A DNA stretch of 64,000 nucleotides from Hyposmocoma kahamanoa (taxonomy: Eukaryota; Arthropoda; Insecta; Lepidoptera; Cosmopterigidae), in assembly GCF_003589595.1 (NCBI RefSeq), contig NW_020655294.1, positions 780,089-844,088 of the forward strand. Direction: 5' to 3'. The position numbers and the translations under genes are program-made. Of the stretch, positions 43,917 through 55,968 are shown one piece after another; the stretch's first letter is position 1, and each line of letters starts with the position of its first letter. A model generated the notes under the pieces. The model saw nothing but the letters and a program-made list of their open reading frames with translations. It was not told the origin of the DNA and did not search any database.

Positions 43917-44467
43917 GCAAATATAGGTACGCATGAATGCTATGCTGGTTTTGCGCAGATCTATAATTCTGCAGTAAAAAATATTGGAAAGGCTAACAAA
44001 GACGATATTTTCAAGCGGAAAATCATTCATTCCTTGACATCTCTTGGCAGATTTCCAACGAGATACCTATAGCAATTCCCAGAAATATCTTTTCGGTGTT
44101 GCCCTTACAAATTTCGAATAATGAGTTTTTTTAACTCGAGCTCGAGGTCAAAGTGTATTCCACAATAAATAACGGGCCTTTAGAGAAAAAGATTTCAAAG
44201 AAGTCTTTGTCGAATCGCCTAAGGGATGATAGGGTACTAGAGATGCGATCTTTAAAAATACGTAATATTCAACCGTTACAAACATTTTTTGATTCAGTTA
44301 ACGAAAGCAGAATGTCAATTAGAGAGCACGTTATTTAATTCAACACAAAGCACAACACAGAACTTGGGGGTTCAAATTTGCAATTTAAAAGGAGACAGTT
44401 GTGTAGTCCGAATCTACGTACGAATTTCATACAACAAATTCATTTTATACAATATTCATTATTATCA
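43917..44467. other. no recognised gene
   Basis: Short plus frames (44153-44338, 44289-44669) without motifs. Confidence 0.3.
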
Positions 44468-44633
44468 ATCAAAGTCAAGGTCAAAGTCAAAGACTCACAT
44501 TTATTCCACAGGTAAAATAAATTTACACTTGAAAACGTCACATTTAAGTTACTGCTCTTTCACTTTTCTGACTTCCCTGAGAAGAACGAGCAAGAAACTC
44601 AAGGGATTGTTCTTTTCAAATAAACTTAAATCC
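44468..44633 (-). mobile_element. LINE D 3' UTR
   Basis: Tail complement 'CAAAGTCAAGGTCAAAGTCAAAG' region, 'TTTACACTTGAAAACGTCAC' and 'GAACGAGCAAGAAACTC'. No coding part. Confidence 0.7.
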
Positions 44634-44637
44634 TATA

Positions 44638-44668
44638 TACCTGTAATTTCACCAGGACCCTTAAAATA
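44638..44668 (-). mobile_element. repeat A, short fragment
   Basis: 'TACCTGTAATTTCACCAGGACCCTTAAAA' only. Confidence 0.5.
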
Positions 44669-45499
44669 ATAATAAAGTGTTGGTACAATAAAGGGTTACT
44701 TACAGTATCAATAGTGAGGTCAAATCTAAATTAATTATCGAAAAAAATGTAATCAAATGCGGGTCGCATAAATTTTAAATTTACTACTAGTATTGCAACG
44801 GGTAGCCGATTAAAAAGTTTTAATGGAACGAATATAAAAATGTTTACTTAATATATCGTCAATACGAAACTGCTTTGTTTTGCATTGAGCTTTGACGCGA
44901 GTTTGCCTGAGCTAGAAATTGCGTTGGCCAGCGATCCCATAAGTGACGATCGTATTAAATTTCATTTTAAAATTTTCGAATTTGTGTCGAAAAATTTACA
45001 TTCTATAAATTTTACCGCACGTCACTATTGACAACATTGTATGTATGTGTATGTGTATGTATCAATGACCTCCTTCAACGTGAATTAATACGAAACTTGA
45101 TGAGCGGACAAACGTCAAAACGGCCATCTTAGCGTGCCGGTACTATAATTATTATCAGAACTGAAATATATAAAAACATCCATACTTCAAATTAACAGGT
45201 AAAAATAATAACTAATACGCGTATCTCAAGAACTCTTGCCTCCTCTTTTCACTTTCGCAATTTAATATATACATTTAATTCTTCTGAATTTGGGTACGTG
45301 ATACAATTTATTGTTTTCGAACGAAGTCCAAAGTAGTACACATCTTGACAGATAGCTCAATTTGTTCTTCAATTTTTCTTCTAAGACAAACTATTTTAGA
45401 TATTTGGGGCATTGCCAGGGGTCTGAGTGAAATTGTGTTACATCACAACAAATTTAACAATGCCGATGTCTTAGGGATACCGTACATCCGAACACACGC
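44669..45499. other. no recognised feature
   Basis: Contains (TATG/GTATGTGT)n near 45041-45062. Confidence 0.4.
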
Positions 45500-45873
45500 A
45501 TGTAACCAGTAAGAATTAACTCTCATCCCGCAATCTGCGAGCTTAAGATTAATATGAATAAAATAAGAACAGGCGAAGAAAATTTGATACAGATCTGACG
45601 TTGACAAGCACCCGATGGCGACTGACGGGGCAGCGGGCGGTGCGGCGTGTAGTTAAATCGCTGGGCAATTTTCAAATTCTGGGATAAATGTAAATTTAAT
45701 ACCTTGCTTCAGTTGAAAACCAAAAGTCAGTTGGTTCTCTGTAGCATTTAAAGATAAATTATCTCCTTATAAAATTAATGTGCAAAGATAGATATTTTAC
45801 TCATATCTCATCAGTCAATTTTAATTTCATAAATCATAACTCAAAGGCGATCTTTTAGTTCTTAATCATAATT
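45500..45873 (+). repeat. repeat G, cut by assembly gap
   Basis: 'CATCCCGCAATCTGCGAGC…ACAGATCTGACGTTGACAAGC…CCCGATGGCGACTGACGGGG…CTTCAGTTGAAAACC…GGTTCTCTGTAGCATTTAAAG'. The same order as 62110-62360. The portion that would correspond to the coding relic falls at or beyond the gap. Confidence 0.7.
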
Positions 45874-46273
45874 NNNNNNNNNNNNNNNNNNNNNNNNNNN
45901 NNNNNNNNNNNNNNNNNNNNNNNNNNNNNNNNNNNNNNNNNNNNNNNNNNNNNNNNNNNNNNNNNNNNNNNNNNNNNNNNNNNNNNNNNNNNNNNNNNNN
46001 NNNNNNNNNNNNNNNNNNNNNNNNNNNNNNNNNNNNNNNNNNNNNNNNNNNNNNNNNNNNNNNNNNNNNNNNNNNNNNNNNNNNNNNNNNNNNNNNNNNN
46101 NNNNNNNNNNNNNNNNNNNNNNNNNNNNNNNNNNNNNNNNNNNNNNNNNNNNNNNNNNNNNNNNNNNNNNNNNNNNNNNNNNNNNNNNNNNNNNNNNNNN
46201 NNNNNNNNNNNNNNNNNNNNNNNNNNNNNNNNNNNNNNNNNNNNNNNNNNNNNNNNNNNNNNNNNNNNNNNNN
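45874..46273. other. assembly gap (400 N)
   Basis: A run of 400 undetermined bases, probably a fixed-length placeholder. The open frame across it is an artefact. Confidence 0.99.
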
Positions 46274-46439
46274 TTTAAATTGTAATGTCATCGCAGTACT
46301 GTCTAATTTTGCTTGCTTCGCTGTCAGTCGAACAAACGAAGACTAAAGCGTGAATGACGCTCTGTATACGATTTTAACGCCCTATAAGTTCGGACACTTT
46401 TTAGCGCGGACCCGACGTCCATATAATTGTAAGTCAATG
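46274..46439 (-). mobile_element. hAT-like MITE K, second copy, truncated by gap
   Basis: Inverse of 31368-31537, nearly base for base ('CGTCATTCACGCTTTAGTC' region, GACGTCCATATAATTGTAAGTCAATG end at 46439). The other terminus is inside the Ns. Confidence 0.85.
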
Positions 46440-47481
46440 GTTTATTGTCGTGTATTGTTAACAAAATATACATTAAATATTGGTTGTGTTCCATAATTTT
46501 ATTTACTCGTAGAAAAAGTATTGTATGCAATCATTACATAATTAGGTCTAAAATCTCGTACCACGTTGCATTAAATACTATTATTTTATTTTGTTACTCG
46601 CCTTCACATCGCCATCTTTATTTCATCGTTAAGCAAATCACACTTGTAATCGTCATATTGACTGAATTTTACTGCTATTTTTGAGGCAGATTCCCCTAAG
46701 ACGGATGAGCAAGATTCTTTCGGAGTTGCTCTTTGTAAATATACATTTCTATATATTTATCATTTATCATATTTATTTCAAATATGAAAGATCAAGACAA
46801 GTTGTACAGTCTTTTTAGTGTCTTTTTTTCTCTATGAGTTTTAAACATCGGGAATGCCAAATTTTGAATAAAAAATCGAAATCTTCAATCCATTTTAATC
46901 TAAAAGTAAACAAAATTTTGGTTAAAATTCTAAAGCAATCGCTCAATAAATAGAATACGTAACACTATCACGTATATTTCGGAGATTTTGACTTGATATC
47001 TCATCGCTTTTTCTAACAATACAATAACATAAAATCGTATTTGAAACGTGGTAGTCCAAAACTCAGGTTATGTTTTAATTATAGATGTATGAATAGTCTA
47101 TGGTTGCATAGCGCTGTACGGAAAAAAACATTCGGTAAATTCAATTTATGTTTTTGTAATCGATTAGTATATCGAAAATTTAAATCGCAGTTGAACGAGT
47201 ATCTAATATAACAATTTGAATGAGAATTTAAAATTAAGATTTCGGAAATATTTAATAAATATATTTTGTAGTTCGCATTACAATTGGCCTTCACTAAACC
47301 GTCTATGGTCGGGTCAGTGAACTGTTTGATTACTTTTCGTCTAAAATGGGTTGGAACGGATTATAATATCCTATTTCTGATCGCTGGTGTCCATAAACGC
47401 GTATTAGAGACTGCACGTGTTTTTATAGGGTTGTGAACCTTTTCCAATGTGCAGGTTTTATCACGATAAATAAATAAATAT
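46440..47481. other. no recognised gene
   Basis: AT-rich. Frames of 68-79 codons have no motif. Confidence 0.35.
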
Positions 47482-47483
47482 TA

Positions 47484-48383
47484 GGGGTTAAAGTATGAAA
47501 TTGCCGTTTCTCACTGAAAAATTAAAACAATTTTTTTAAGATTAAATATATTTGTTTAATCAAAGTTTTTTCCCTTGTTGTCTATACATTTCTGCCATGT
47601 AATCAGAAGGTCATTTAAACCTTTGCGATAGAAGTCTGGAGACCTGGACTCCACAGCTGTGTGAAGGGATTTTTGTACTGCTTCCTGGGAATTTTATTTC
47701 CATACAAAAAAAAATCAAATTGCGGGAAAAAATGGTAGTCGGTCGGGGCGAGGTCCGACGAATATGTAGGATGATGGATAACTTATATCTGCAGGTCTTG
47801 TAGTAGTAAAACTGTTTCTCAAGCAGTGTGAGGTGTTGCGTTATCATAGAGCAATAAAAGAAGAAGATGAAGATGAAGCTGTTTTGCTGCGAGTTCCGTC
47901 GTCATTATTCAAACGCCATATGTCATATTGTGGGTATGCTAACATTAAACCATGACGTTTCGTGGTAGTTTGATACGGATCGGCTTCCATCATTACCTTC
48001 AATTCAACGTTATTTACATTTGTGACTGGTCTTCCTCGTGGTTCTTTCTTCAAGTCGTAATTTGCCGTATTGCCGGCGTTTGCCGTATTTGCGTATGCCG
48101 TATCCTCTCCAAATACAGCATTGACAGTTTCTGCTACGTTAACTCCATGTGGAAATTCGTATTCGAAAATTAGGTACTCAGAATTTCGCTGTATCTGTCT
48201 TCACGTTAAAAGCTGAATGTAAAACCAATTGAAAGTCGAACAATCAAATATCATGTTTTTTAAGTTAAGCATGTTTTACTTTTCGTGTGAAAAACGTTTC
48301 ACTCTGAAATCGGGCACCATACAGGTTTAATTTTAATTTAAAGTGGCCAGTAAAATAAATCGGCAATTTCATATTTAAACCCC
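47484..48383 (-). mobile_element. mariner-family transposon, internally deleted
   Basis: The ends GGGGTTAAAGTATGAAATTGCCG (first 20: GGGGTTAAAGTATGAAATTG) and the complement at 48361-48383 form a 23-bp inverted repeat with 21 matches, flanked by TA (47482-47483 and 48384-48385). On the minus strand 48150-47960 encodes the transposase HTH region (NVAETVNAVFGEDTAYAN … EPRGRPVTNVNNVELKVMME ADPYQTT). 47850-47580 encodes the C-terminal catalytic region (LLYDNATPHTA … HPTYSSDLAPTDYHFF … ESRSPDFYRKG-like text after frame changes … WQKCIDNKG). The part with the first catalytic Asp is deleted and stops and frameshifts are present. 900 bp against about 1.3 kb for an intact mariner. Non-functional. Confidence 0.9.
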
Positions 48384-48385
48384 TA

Positions 48386-48779
48386 TTATTAGACAACACA
48401 CACACCAACCCCGCCTATTTCATATTAATAATAAGTCAACTTAGAAAGATTACTCGCCGCGCAGCGTCTTAAACCTAACCTAATCCTGACATTGTAACAC
48501 ACCAGGTTTATGGTCGCTTTGTCGTGGAGAAACACGACAACAACGATAAATTGTCAATCTTGGCCAGCAATGTATCGAGTCACATCTTCTAATTTTTAAA
48601 AATAATGTTAACTTTTCCGAGAAACATTGAGCAAAAGAACGCATCAGTAAACAATAATGAACAGAGGGGAACTTATTCAGCGTTTCGAGCACCCGGTTTT
48701 AGGAAGGGTCGCTAATTTTATCTATTAAAATTGGCTGATAGGTTTATACCTGGCCCAGGAGCTTCATACTATTTTGTAA
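48386..48779. other. no recognised feature
   Basis: Spacer. A 70-codon minus frame without motif. Confidence 0.35.
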
Positions 48780-49000
48780 CAATATACATCCCACTATTGG
48801 GCACGGATGTCCTCTAAGATGTGGTTTTTGGTCATAGTTATAATAAATATAATGAGCCAGACAATCTGAAAATGCAATTTCCAGAATACCCAGCGCAAAA
48901 TCAATTTAGGAAAGTTAATTTCCCAAATTGGTCCTATCGGGAATCGAACCCGGGATCTCATCTAGTACTCAGAGTGCAAACCATTGGACCACCGAGTTCT
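48780..49000 (-). mobile_element. tRNA-derived SINE (family S) with LINE-like tail
   Basis: Minus strand: head 'CTCGGTGGTCCAATGGTTTG' (box A-like), 'CCCGGGTTCGATTCCCGATAG' region (box B at about 48940-48952), end 'CCGTGCCCAATAGTGGGATG'. The 3' end GTGCCCA(G/A)(C/T)AGTGGGA is shared with 59205-59226. Confidence 0.75.
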
Positions 49001-50119
49001 TTAATAGCGTGCAGGTTCGTGAACGTTTTTGTGAACGTACAAGATTCACGAAGTTTAATTTCACTGTTTGTCTTGTAAACAAACATAAATGTACGTAACG
49101 GTAGAGCCAGCACGATAGGGCGCGATCGAGATCTCTATGCGAGAATAGCAGTATCTCGCGCATTATGTCATTCCAGCGCTTGTCGCGCCCTTAGGTGCTA
49201 GCCCTACAGAAATTCAAACTGTAGCCCAATTAAGAAGCAACCATTTGCCATCTAAGCAACCATTGCTCTTGTAATGTATGTCTGTAAAGTCTATAGTCAG
49301 TATCTTTGTCTCCATTACGCCAAATATAGAAGTATTTCTACAAAATACAATTACATTATTAAATAGAAAACAAAAGACGTAACCTTCAAAAGACACATAC
49401 ACATCTCAATCCATAATAAATAAATCCTCAAGTACAATGTTCCTCAAACGTCATAACACGGCCTTTTATTATGCCCCAAAGAAGTAACAAAGTCAGTAAG
49501 GGTACACTAGTCCTTGAAAAGATTCCATTATCTCGTAAAGAACCGGTACTATCACTGATGAAAAGGCATTGTTTCATTAAGACTCAAAGTCACTACAATA
49601 AGTATTTTTCAAATACTGAATACTGTCGATTCCAGTGCAGCAGTATTTCTTATTTTATCTCTTATATCTTTTTCCACTCTTTTGGAAATTTAGTAACGAA
49701 AAATGTTATTTTCCCATCGATGAACATGATGATCTCAATTATCTGAAGGCAATTTAAAATTTACGCTTCGTTGCGATCTGTAGGTTTGTTTTTTACGATA
49801 GTTCCAAATTTCATGAATAAATTTATTTCAAGCAAGTACGTGAAATTCTGCTGGTTTGCCTTCTTCTTTAAAAAAGAAACAACTTTTGTGCCAATATATA
49901 TTTCATAGAATATCATAATGATTTTATTACTGTGATATCTATAGATTTTTTGAGCAAATACTTTACTAGCTTGTTGTTATTTTTGATACGTAAGAAAAAA
50001 CTTTCGTAGGTGTCTCACATATGGCAAAAAAGCCGTTAAAACCGGAAACAAAATCTCTGCAACAAGCACATAAGAAAGGCACCTTTGAAAGGTCTGTAGA
50101 TTCATTTCGCAGCTCAGTG
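49001..50119. other. no recognised gene
   Basis: A GC-richer patch at 49100-49190 includes GGGCGCGATCGAGATCTC and TCTCGCGC. A 91-codon plus frame (49471-49746) has no motif. Confidence 0.35.
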
Positions 50120-50288
50120 CTTCTACCATGACATTACAGTTATAACTAGCGACCGCTTAAAATGTATGTATACAAAATGTTGTTTCTTCTTGTAACCACA
50201 AGAGGCGTTGTATAACTTGCCATACAAAATTGTGAAGTAATTTACTCGGTCGCTAGCGACAACAGTCACAGTAAACTTATGGTAGAAG
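50120..50288. mobile_element. MITE-like inverted repeat, 169 bp
   Basis: The left CTTCTACCATGACATTACAG…ACTAGCGACCG and right complement (CGGTCGCTAGCGAC…TTATGGTAGAAG) pair over about 35 bp with gaps. AAGGTCTGT occurs on both sides (about 50088-50096 and 50286-50294), possibly a target duplication of a slightly larger unit. Confidence 0.5.
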
Positions 50289-50443
50289 GTCTGTTCATAG
50301 TTTATAACTGATTTTATTCATTATTGCATGTGTATTAACGAAGATGTTACGTAAAAGTATTCCTGCACATGAACCCTATAAGGGCAATACCATGACAATA
50401 ACTATTTAATTTAGATCACAGTAATTAACAGTTGGGTGAACCA

Positions 50444-50535
50444 TAGCTCCAGTTTGGCGAAAAGGCCCTAGTTCGAGTCCCGCCGGATCGAAGAAATTTT
50501 TTTCGATACTTGTAGCAATAATAATTTTGTTCCAT
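50444..50535 (+). mobile_element. tRNA-derived SINE E, head part
   Basis: 'CATAGCTCCAGTTTGGCG', 'CCTAGTTCGAGTCCCGCCGG' (box B) and 'ATCGAAGAAATTTTTTTCGATAC'. Confidence 0.6.
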
Positions 50536-51530
50536 CACATTCTAAAATAAAATTTTTGCCTTACCAAACATAGGAAGTTCAATTTGGAGCTTTTCAGAAA
50601 TTTATTCAGGAATATCAAAAATCATCGATGTAAACAGACGTCGAGTAAACTGAAACTCCTATATACACTATGTAAGCGCTCCTTTATCCAATCTCATACT
50701 AATATTTCTTTAATTTATTACGTTTTGTTTCCATATGATAACAGTCCTTTGTTGAACTTGTCCCATGAAGAGTATAAAGCACCAAGGTTAGAAACCTTAC
50801 GAGGCGTGTAGACTTTCACTTTGGACAACTGTGAAAGGGTTGTAACCCTAACCAGCCGTGAACAGGTTCACGGCAATGAAATGGGAAACTTCCGGTCCAC
50901 AAAAATTATTAAAGAAGTAAAGTTTAAAGAAAGGCTGTGACAATATAAAGGTAAATGTAAAAAAAAAACAGGTATAACTGTATAAAACACTCCCTACACT
51001 TTATTATTAAGGCACTTACCCCTAAATGGGCCGAGAAACTGAATTACAGAAATAGATACATGAAGGGTGTAGACTTATAAGTTATTACACATGATTAGCT
51101 TATTAACAGCTCTGACTGTTGTGGCGGTCGAGCTGGGAGTGACCGTGGTACGAAAATAAAATGAGAAAGTGAAGGAAGATGAAGATTAAAATTTAAATAC
51201 AAGTAAAATAAAAAAAAATGATAGGATACAAGCTGAGAGAGGCGATACAATGAGGTGAGATGACGGTGTATAGAGGTCACACCGTCACAACTGTCTACGT
51301 TAACAGTCCAATTTTAGACTTGTTATCAGGCGTGTTTGGATGTCCGTCTGAATATAGTAAGAAGTGTCGAAGAGACTTGTTGCTAGGAAAAACACACGTG
51401 GTGCAATAGCACCAACGTTATATATTGTAAAACACAGTCCAAGGCACCAAATAACATAAATGTTTAGTAGTCTCCCTACTGAACTCAAAATGGCACAGGA
51501 CCCTGTATTTGACCCTGCTCTTGAAGCATA
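50536..51530. other. no recognised gene; one hairpin
   Basis: A perfect 8-bp stem GCCGTGAA/TTCACGGC with 4-nt loop at 50855-50874. Frames of 61-75 codons have no motif. Confidence 0.4.
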
Positions 51531-51734
51531 CTTGCCTTACTTATTTTTGCCGCCAAGCAGTAATTTATGTCAAGTCAAGAAAAAGTTATCAACTTACGTC
51601 TCAGGGTGACGGGCGCAGTGGCAGTACCCCTAAAATCTTTACGATTTAAAGCTTTAAGTGGCACTGCAACTGTTATGGATAGGTGTGTAACTTACCATTA
51701 CAGGTGACGACGTCGTATGATACCATAAAAAAAA
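51531..51734 (+). mobile_element. repeat A with A-rich tail
   Basis: 'CTTGCCTTACTTATTTTTGCCGCC…GTCTCAGGGTGACGGGCGC…TGTTATGGATAGGTGTG…CGTATGATACCATAAAAAAAA'. Part of the middle is lost. Confidence 0.85.
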
Positions 51735-51819
51735 TCTTTCAAATGCTTGTTGTAGGCAAAGTAATTTTACAGTTTTGATGAATTTGTTGATGAATGTCGA
51801 GTACGTTAATTTGTATTTA

Positions 51820-52960
51820 ACCTTCCAGTGGTCGCATCCTTGCACCGAATATAAGCAGTAGCGTGCGGTCTGTGAGACCGCAACTTTACGCGTTCAGTTT
51901 GAAAAGACAAATGAATAGTTTCATGACGTTGTGTAGCACATGATAAAAAAAGTCTTTTATTTATATAAATGAAAATAAAAAAAACATTATTTACTTATAA
52001 TTTGTTTTCAATTTGTACTTATTATTTAAACAGTCTATAAAAATTCAAAATTTTAGTAATATGACAAGATATTAAAAAAAAAAAAAAACGCACACATTCA
52101 ACATAACGCACACACTCAACATAGCCCCGCACTAGGGAAACCCTGTGTCGCGGGTGCCATGGACACATACATAGACAAACACAAATTACACCCAAACTCA
52201 CGAGAGAAATAAATGTAGGCCATACAAATATTTCTCCCGGCCCGGGAATCGAACCTAGGACCTCTGCGTGGCAGTCCGGCATGGTAACCGTTCGGCCACG
52301 AAGGCAGTTAAGTTAAGTAAAGAATAAAACAAGATGGAATTTTCTATCCTAATCGTTCATTAGCACACTTTAATAGATTATTATCGAGATCAATCAACAT
52401 TGTCATCAATTACACAATATTGTAGGAACTCTGAAATCACAATTATTTTTGAATGTTTTTTTCATGACGTACTATCTCAATTCTTATAAAACAAAAAAGG
52501 AAAACAAAATAAAAAACTTCAAAAACTTTTTTTAGGAGCAGATAGTACGATAACCCACTCATTATCAGTAGCAATGGTTTGACATCATCAAAACTTTCAT
52601 CTTCTGTTTCCTCCTCTTGTGTCCTTGTTGTGTCTACAAATAGTGAAATAATAAATAATTTAACATATATTACGTAAAATAAATAAATTTTGTAACTAAT
52701 GTAGTACAAATAACATGAAATACTCGTCCAGGTTTCAATTTCATTCCATGAATTTTTATGGTACACGACCGCGTCGCGCGCGGAATCTGAGACCACAAAC
52801 ACAAATAAAGACACATGTACCCTTGCGACGACTGTCACAGGGCTACTAAGGGGAAGTACCTCACCCCCTCGAGGATATCGCAGTCGCGCAACTGTTTATT
52901 GTTTATAGTTTTTGTAAAATGACTAAAATAAAGTCGCTGCGGTCTCTGCGGTGATGAGGA
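51820..52960 (-). mobile_element. possible piggyBac-like relic (weak)
   Basis: Two GCGGTCT/AGACCGC hairpin-like motifs (51868-51884, perfect 7-bp stem; 52935-52951 imperfect) border the region. TTAACC occurs at 51820. A minus frame of 131 codons (52838-52443) contains an acidic stretch, TTRTQEEETEDESFDDVK. This is suggestive only: no DDD transposase core was seen. A SINE C copy is inserted at 52085-52310. Confidence 0.2.
52085..52310 (-). mobile_element. tRNA-derived SINE C, full copy
   Basis: Body complement 'CCGCACTAGGGAAACCCTGTG…', head complement 'CCCGGGAATCGAACCTAGG…' and 'GGTAACCGTTCGGCCACG'. The CACACATTCAACATAACG tail unit is duplicated. Confidence 0.85.
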
Positions 52961-53701
52961 AATATAATTAGTAATTATATTTATTCATTATGATTACTGT
53001 TTTTTTTTCATTAATGACTTATTAATAATTGTGTATTATGTTCGGTCTATTTGTATTTGATTTAAGTTTTTAATTATTTTTTTTCCAACGCTATCAGTAT
53101 TGGTAAGGAAATGCGAGTAAATAAATAAACATGACGAAAGACGTCCGTATAAGCATTGCCCAAAAAAAAAGCAACGTGCAGCCGATTGATGTTAAAAACT
53201 GATTAAACATAACTAGTGTCGACTGTACTTTAATGCGGAAGAACGGCAAATCCCTAAGGCTTTGTCGTAAAGATTACTTTACGTATGACATAAAATTGGA
53301 AGGCGGGAATGCGAGGTCAGTCATACCAGGGCGAAATTGGACAGAGATGTATTTAAAGCTCAGCGAACATGGTTTAACGGTAAAAGAAAATATCGCAAAG
53401 AAACTCGTATCTCGGATTAGGTTCACTCATCTGTTCAAAGACACCTGAAATCCTTAAATATTCTTGATCCATTTCGACGAAATTAGACAAAGGGACAATT
53501 TGATAAAGAAAAAAGGAGGTATTCATACATTGAAACCTTTTTTTTAATTACAATAGAAAGTGCTGTAAAACGTAAACGCATTAGCACAGCCACACAATCG
53601 CGAACGCTATCAGCAGCTTGGGTAATTAAAATTTTGGCACAAACTGTTGAATTAATTTATTTACGTAAATTGTATGCCTTAAATGGGCAATATGTACTGA
53701 C
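52961..53701. other. no recognised gene
   Basis: A 71-codon plus frame (53233-53448) is rich in K and R and ends in VSRIRFTHLFKDT. No family recognised. Confidence 0.3.
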
Positions 53702-53912
53702 ATTTTTTTTTTAATATTAAGTGATGGGACGAACAAGTCGTGCGCCTAATGGTGAACTACACGCCTGATGGACAGGTTGCAGTGCCACTCAGAGCTCTAA
53801 ATCGCAAAGATCGAGCACTGCCACTGCGCCCGTCACCCAGATACATAAGTTGACAAGTGCCTGTAATTTCACCAGCACCCTTACCATTCAAAGCCGGAAC
53901 ACAGTAATGTAA
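53702..53912 (-). mobile_element. repeat A
   Basis: T-run, 'AATATTAAGTGATGGGACG', 'GCGCCTAATGGTGAAC', 'TGCAGTGCCACTCAGAGC', 'GTGCCTGTAATTTCACC', ends at CAGTAATG. Confidence 0.85.
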
Positions 53913-53999
53913 AAAATACATTATGACCTTCTAGACGTGCGTACACAACAAATGATTTGATTATGCCTCTAATGTATCACAGTTTCTCATAACCATTAT

Positions 54000-54350
54000 C
54001 ACATGCGGACTAAATACCAACGGCCAGCTTGGATTCAGTTGAAAAGTGTGCCAAGAGGCTTATGGGTGACTCGGATTTAGTAGAGGCAAAGCTGCAGAGC
54101 TTTGAATACCGCCGTAAAATTGCCTGCTTATCGGTATTCTACGGGATAATATCACGGAGAGTATGCGATGTAATAGCGTGACTTAATTCTGCCCACTTTC
54201 CATCATCGGGGGACTAGACGTAGGCTGGGGTTCCACCCCTATGTTGTGGATATCCCGAGAATTCGCGCGAAGACTTATATGGCCAAAGGCTATGACATGG
54301 GCATTTTCAAGGCAAGATTGATAATTTAGGTATGCATGCTATATCGTCGA
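54000..54350 (+). mobile_element. LINE ORF C-terminus (jockey-like), relic
   Basis: Plus frame near 54040-54170: CAKRLMGDSDLVEAKLQSFE then YRRKIACLSVFYGI. After a frameshift, near 54207-54330: HRGTRRRLGFHPYVVDIPRI and RAKTYMAKGYDMGIFKARL. This follows the order 'AxRLIxDxxLxxxLxxLExRRxVAxLxxFYRIxxG…HPYxVxxPRxRTxxY…GxxxxxFKxxL' of insect non-LTR ORF2 ends. The frameshift shows decay. Confidence 0.75.
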
Positions 54351-55365
54351 CCTCATCGTCACTTTCCATTAGGTAAGATGGAGGTCATATGCGTAAAAAG
54401 AAGACTTGTTATGTGTCCAAAAATAGTAAAAAACAAATACTTAGATAGAAATTCGTTCATACGTTTACTAAAATTCAAATGATGTTTGGAAAAACAAACG
54501 TGAATAGGTACATTCATTCATTTCGTCAGACCATTTTCATCTGAAAACAAAAGGTGATACATTTTAAAAATGAATATTTGAATTACGACTTCTTTATTGT
54601 TCTGAACGGCATGTCTGAACAATGTTTTTGCAAAAAGATGTTTTCGTATTTCGGTTCTATTCACCTACACTCCCACAGCGGACGTCTGTGAGAGAATATT
54701 CGTACTATGAAATGCGATTATCCGGAATATTTTTGGGCATTATTTTTCATGCTAACAAGCGTGCAACTGGATATTAGTTTTTTCGTGTAGTACTGCGTAG
54801 TTCACGAACATGATTCGTTTGCATCTGATATGACATAATAATAAAAATAATCATTTACCAGAAAGAGGATAACATAACATTAGCATTTACACTATAGTAC
54901 CACAGTATTACAAATTACAACATTTTCCCTACAGTAGAGCAACGCGATTCATGTTCGGAGACACGGAACGGAAGTAACTCAAGATATTCAAAAATATTTT
55001 CAAACATACACGCATCAACCTTTACCGCTTGATCCGGCTACTAAGCGTAGTTACAGGACGCGACCTGCGCCGCCCGCCTCCCCTCGAGTACCCCGCATTT
55101 GCTCTGCGCAAGTGCATTCGTTGTACTACTTTCATAATGCTATTTTCCTAGTTATTTCTCGCGGTGCCTCCTCTAAACTAAATTTATTCTGCAGAGACCA
55201 GTAACTTTACATTTGTGGAACACAGCCTTCAAGATTAGATGGTACAGTAAGTTTATAGGGGTTGAAATAATAAAAAGGATATTATGGAAATATTAACATT
55301 AACCTTACAATATACATCATCGTGCACTTGCAAGATAAATATTCTTAATTTATTAATATTAATAT
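54351..55365. other. no recognised feature
   Basis: No motif. A GC-richer patch at 55030-55110. Confidence 0.4.
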
Positions 55366-55580
55366 AACTGCCTTCGTGACCGAACGGGTACCATACCGGA
55401 CTGCCACAGAGAGGTCCCAGGTCCGATTCCCGGGGCAGGAGAAATATTTGTATGGCCTATATTGATTTCTCTCGTAGGTGTACTTTGTGGTTGTCTATGT
55501 GTATGTTCATGGCATCCGCGATACAGGGTTTCCCTAGTACTCACACTCAACGTAGCCTCGTTGAGTGCGTGCGTTATTAT
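55366..55580 (+). mobile_element. tRNA-derived SINE C
   Basis: Head 'TGCCTTCGTGACCGAACGGG', box-B-like AGGTCCGATTCCCGGGG, body end 'GATACAGGGTTTCCCTAGTAC' and GTGAGTGCGTGCGTTATTATAA-like tail. Confidence 0.85.
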
Positions 55581-55968
55581 AACAAAAAAAAGATTTAATG
55601 TGTGCGTGCGCGCGTGTATTCATGCGTGCGCTTATGTATATTCTTATATATATTAGCGGCTGTCGGTGTGTAAAACAGTAAATATACGCAGTGTAAAGGT
55701 AAGTTAATTAATTACAGTAATTATATTTTACGATGGAAGCTACAATCGTAACTTTGATTCCAATACCATATATTATTAATATTTTTAATTTTGTTACGTC
55801 CTAATGGGCGGAATGTCTATGAAACAAACGCCTGAATGCGAATCTAAATAAAACATATATTTGCGAAACGATTGGTCAGGAAGACCTAGGACAGAAGGAG
55901 ACTACCTGCAATATCTAACCGGGTCAATTCCACGGATTTTTGTCATCCAAGTACGCATAAGCTGTATA
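55581..55968. other. no recognised feature
   Basis: Starts with a GTGCGTGCGCGCGTG low-complexity tract (55600-55618). Confidence 0.4.

Noticed and set aside
45866..46291. 141-codon open frame on the minus strand
   Set aside because: It is open only because it spans the 400-N gap.
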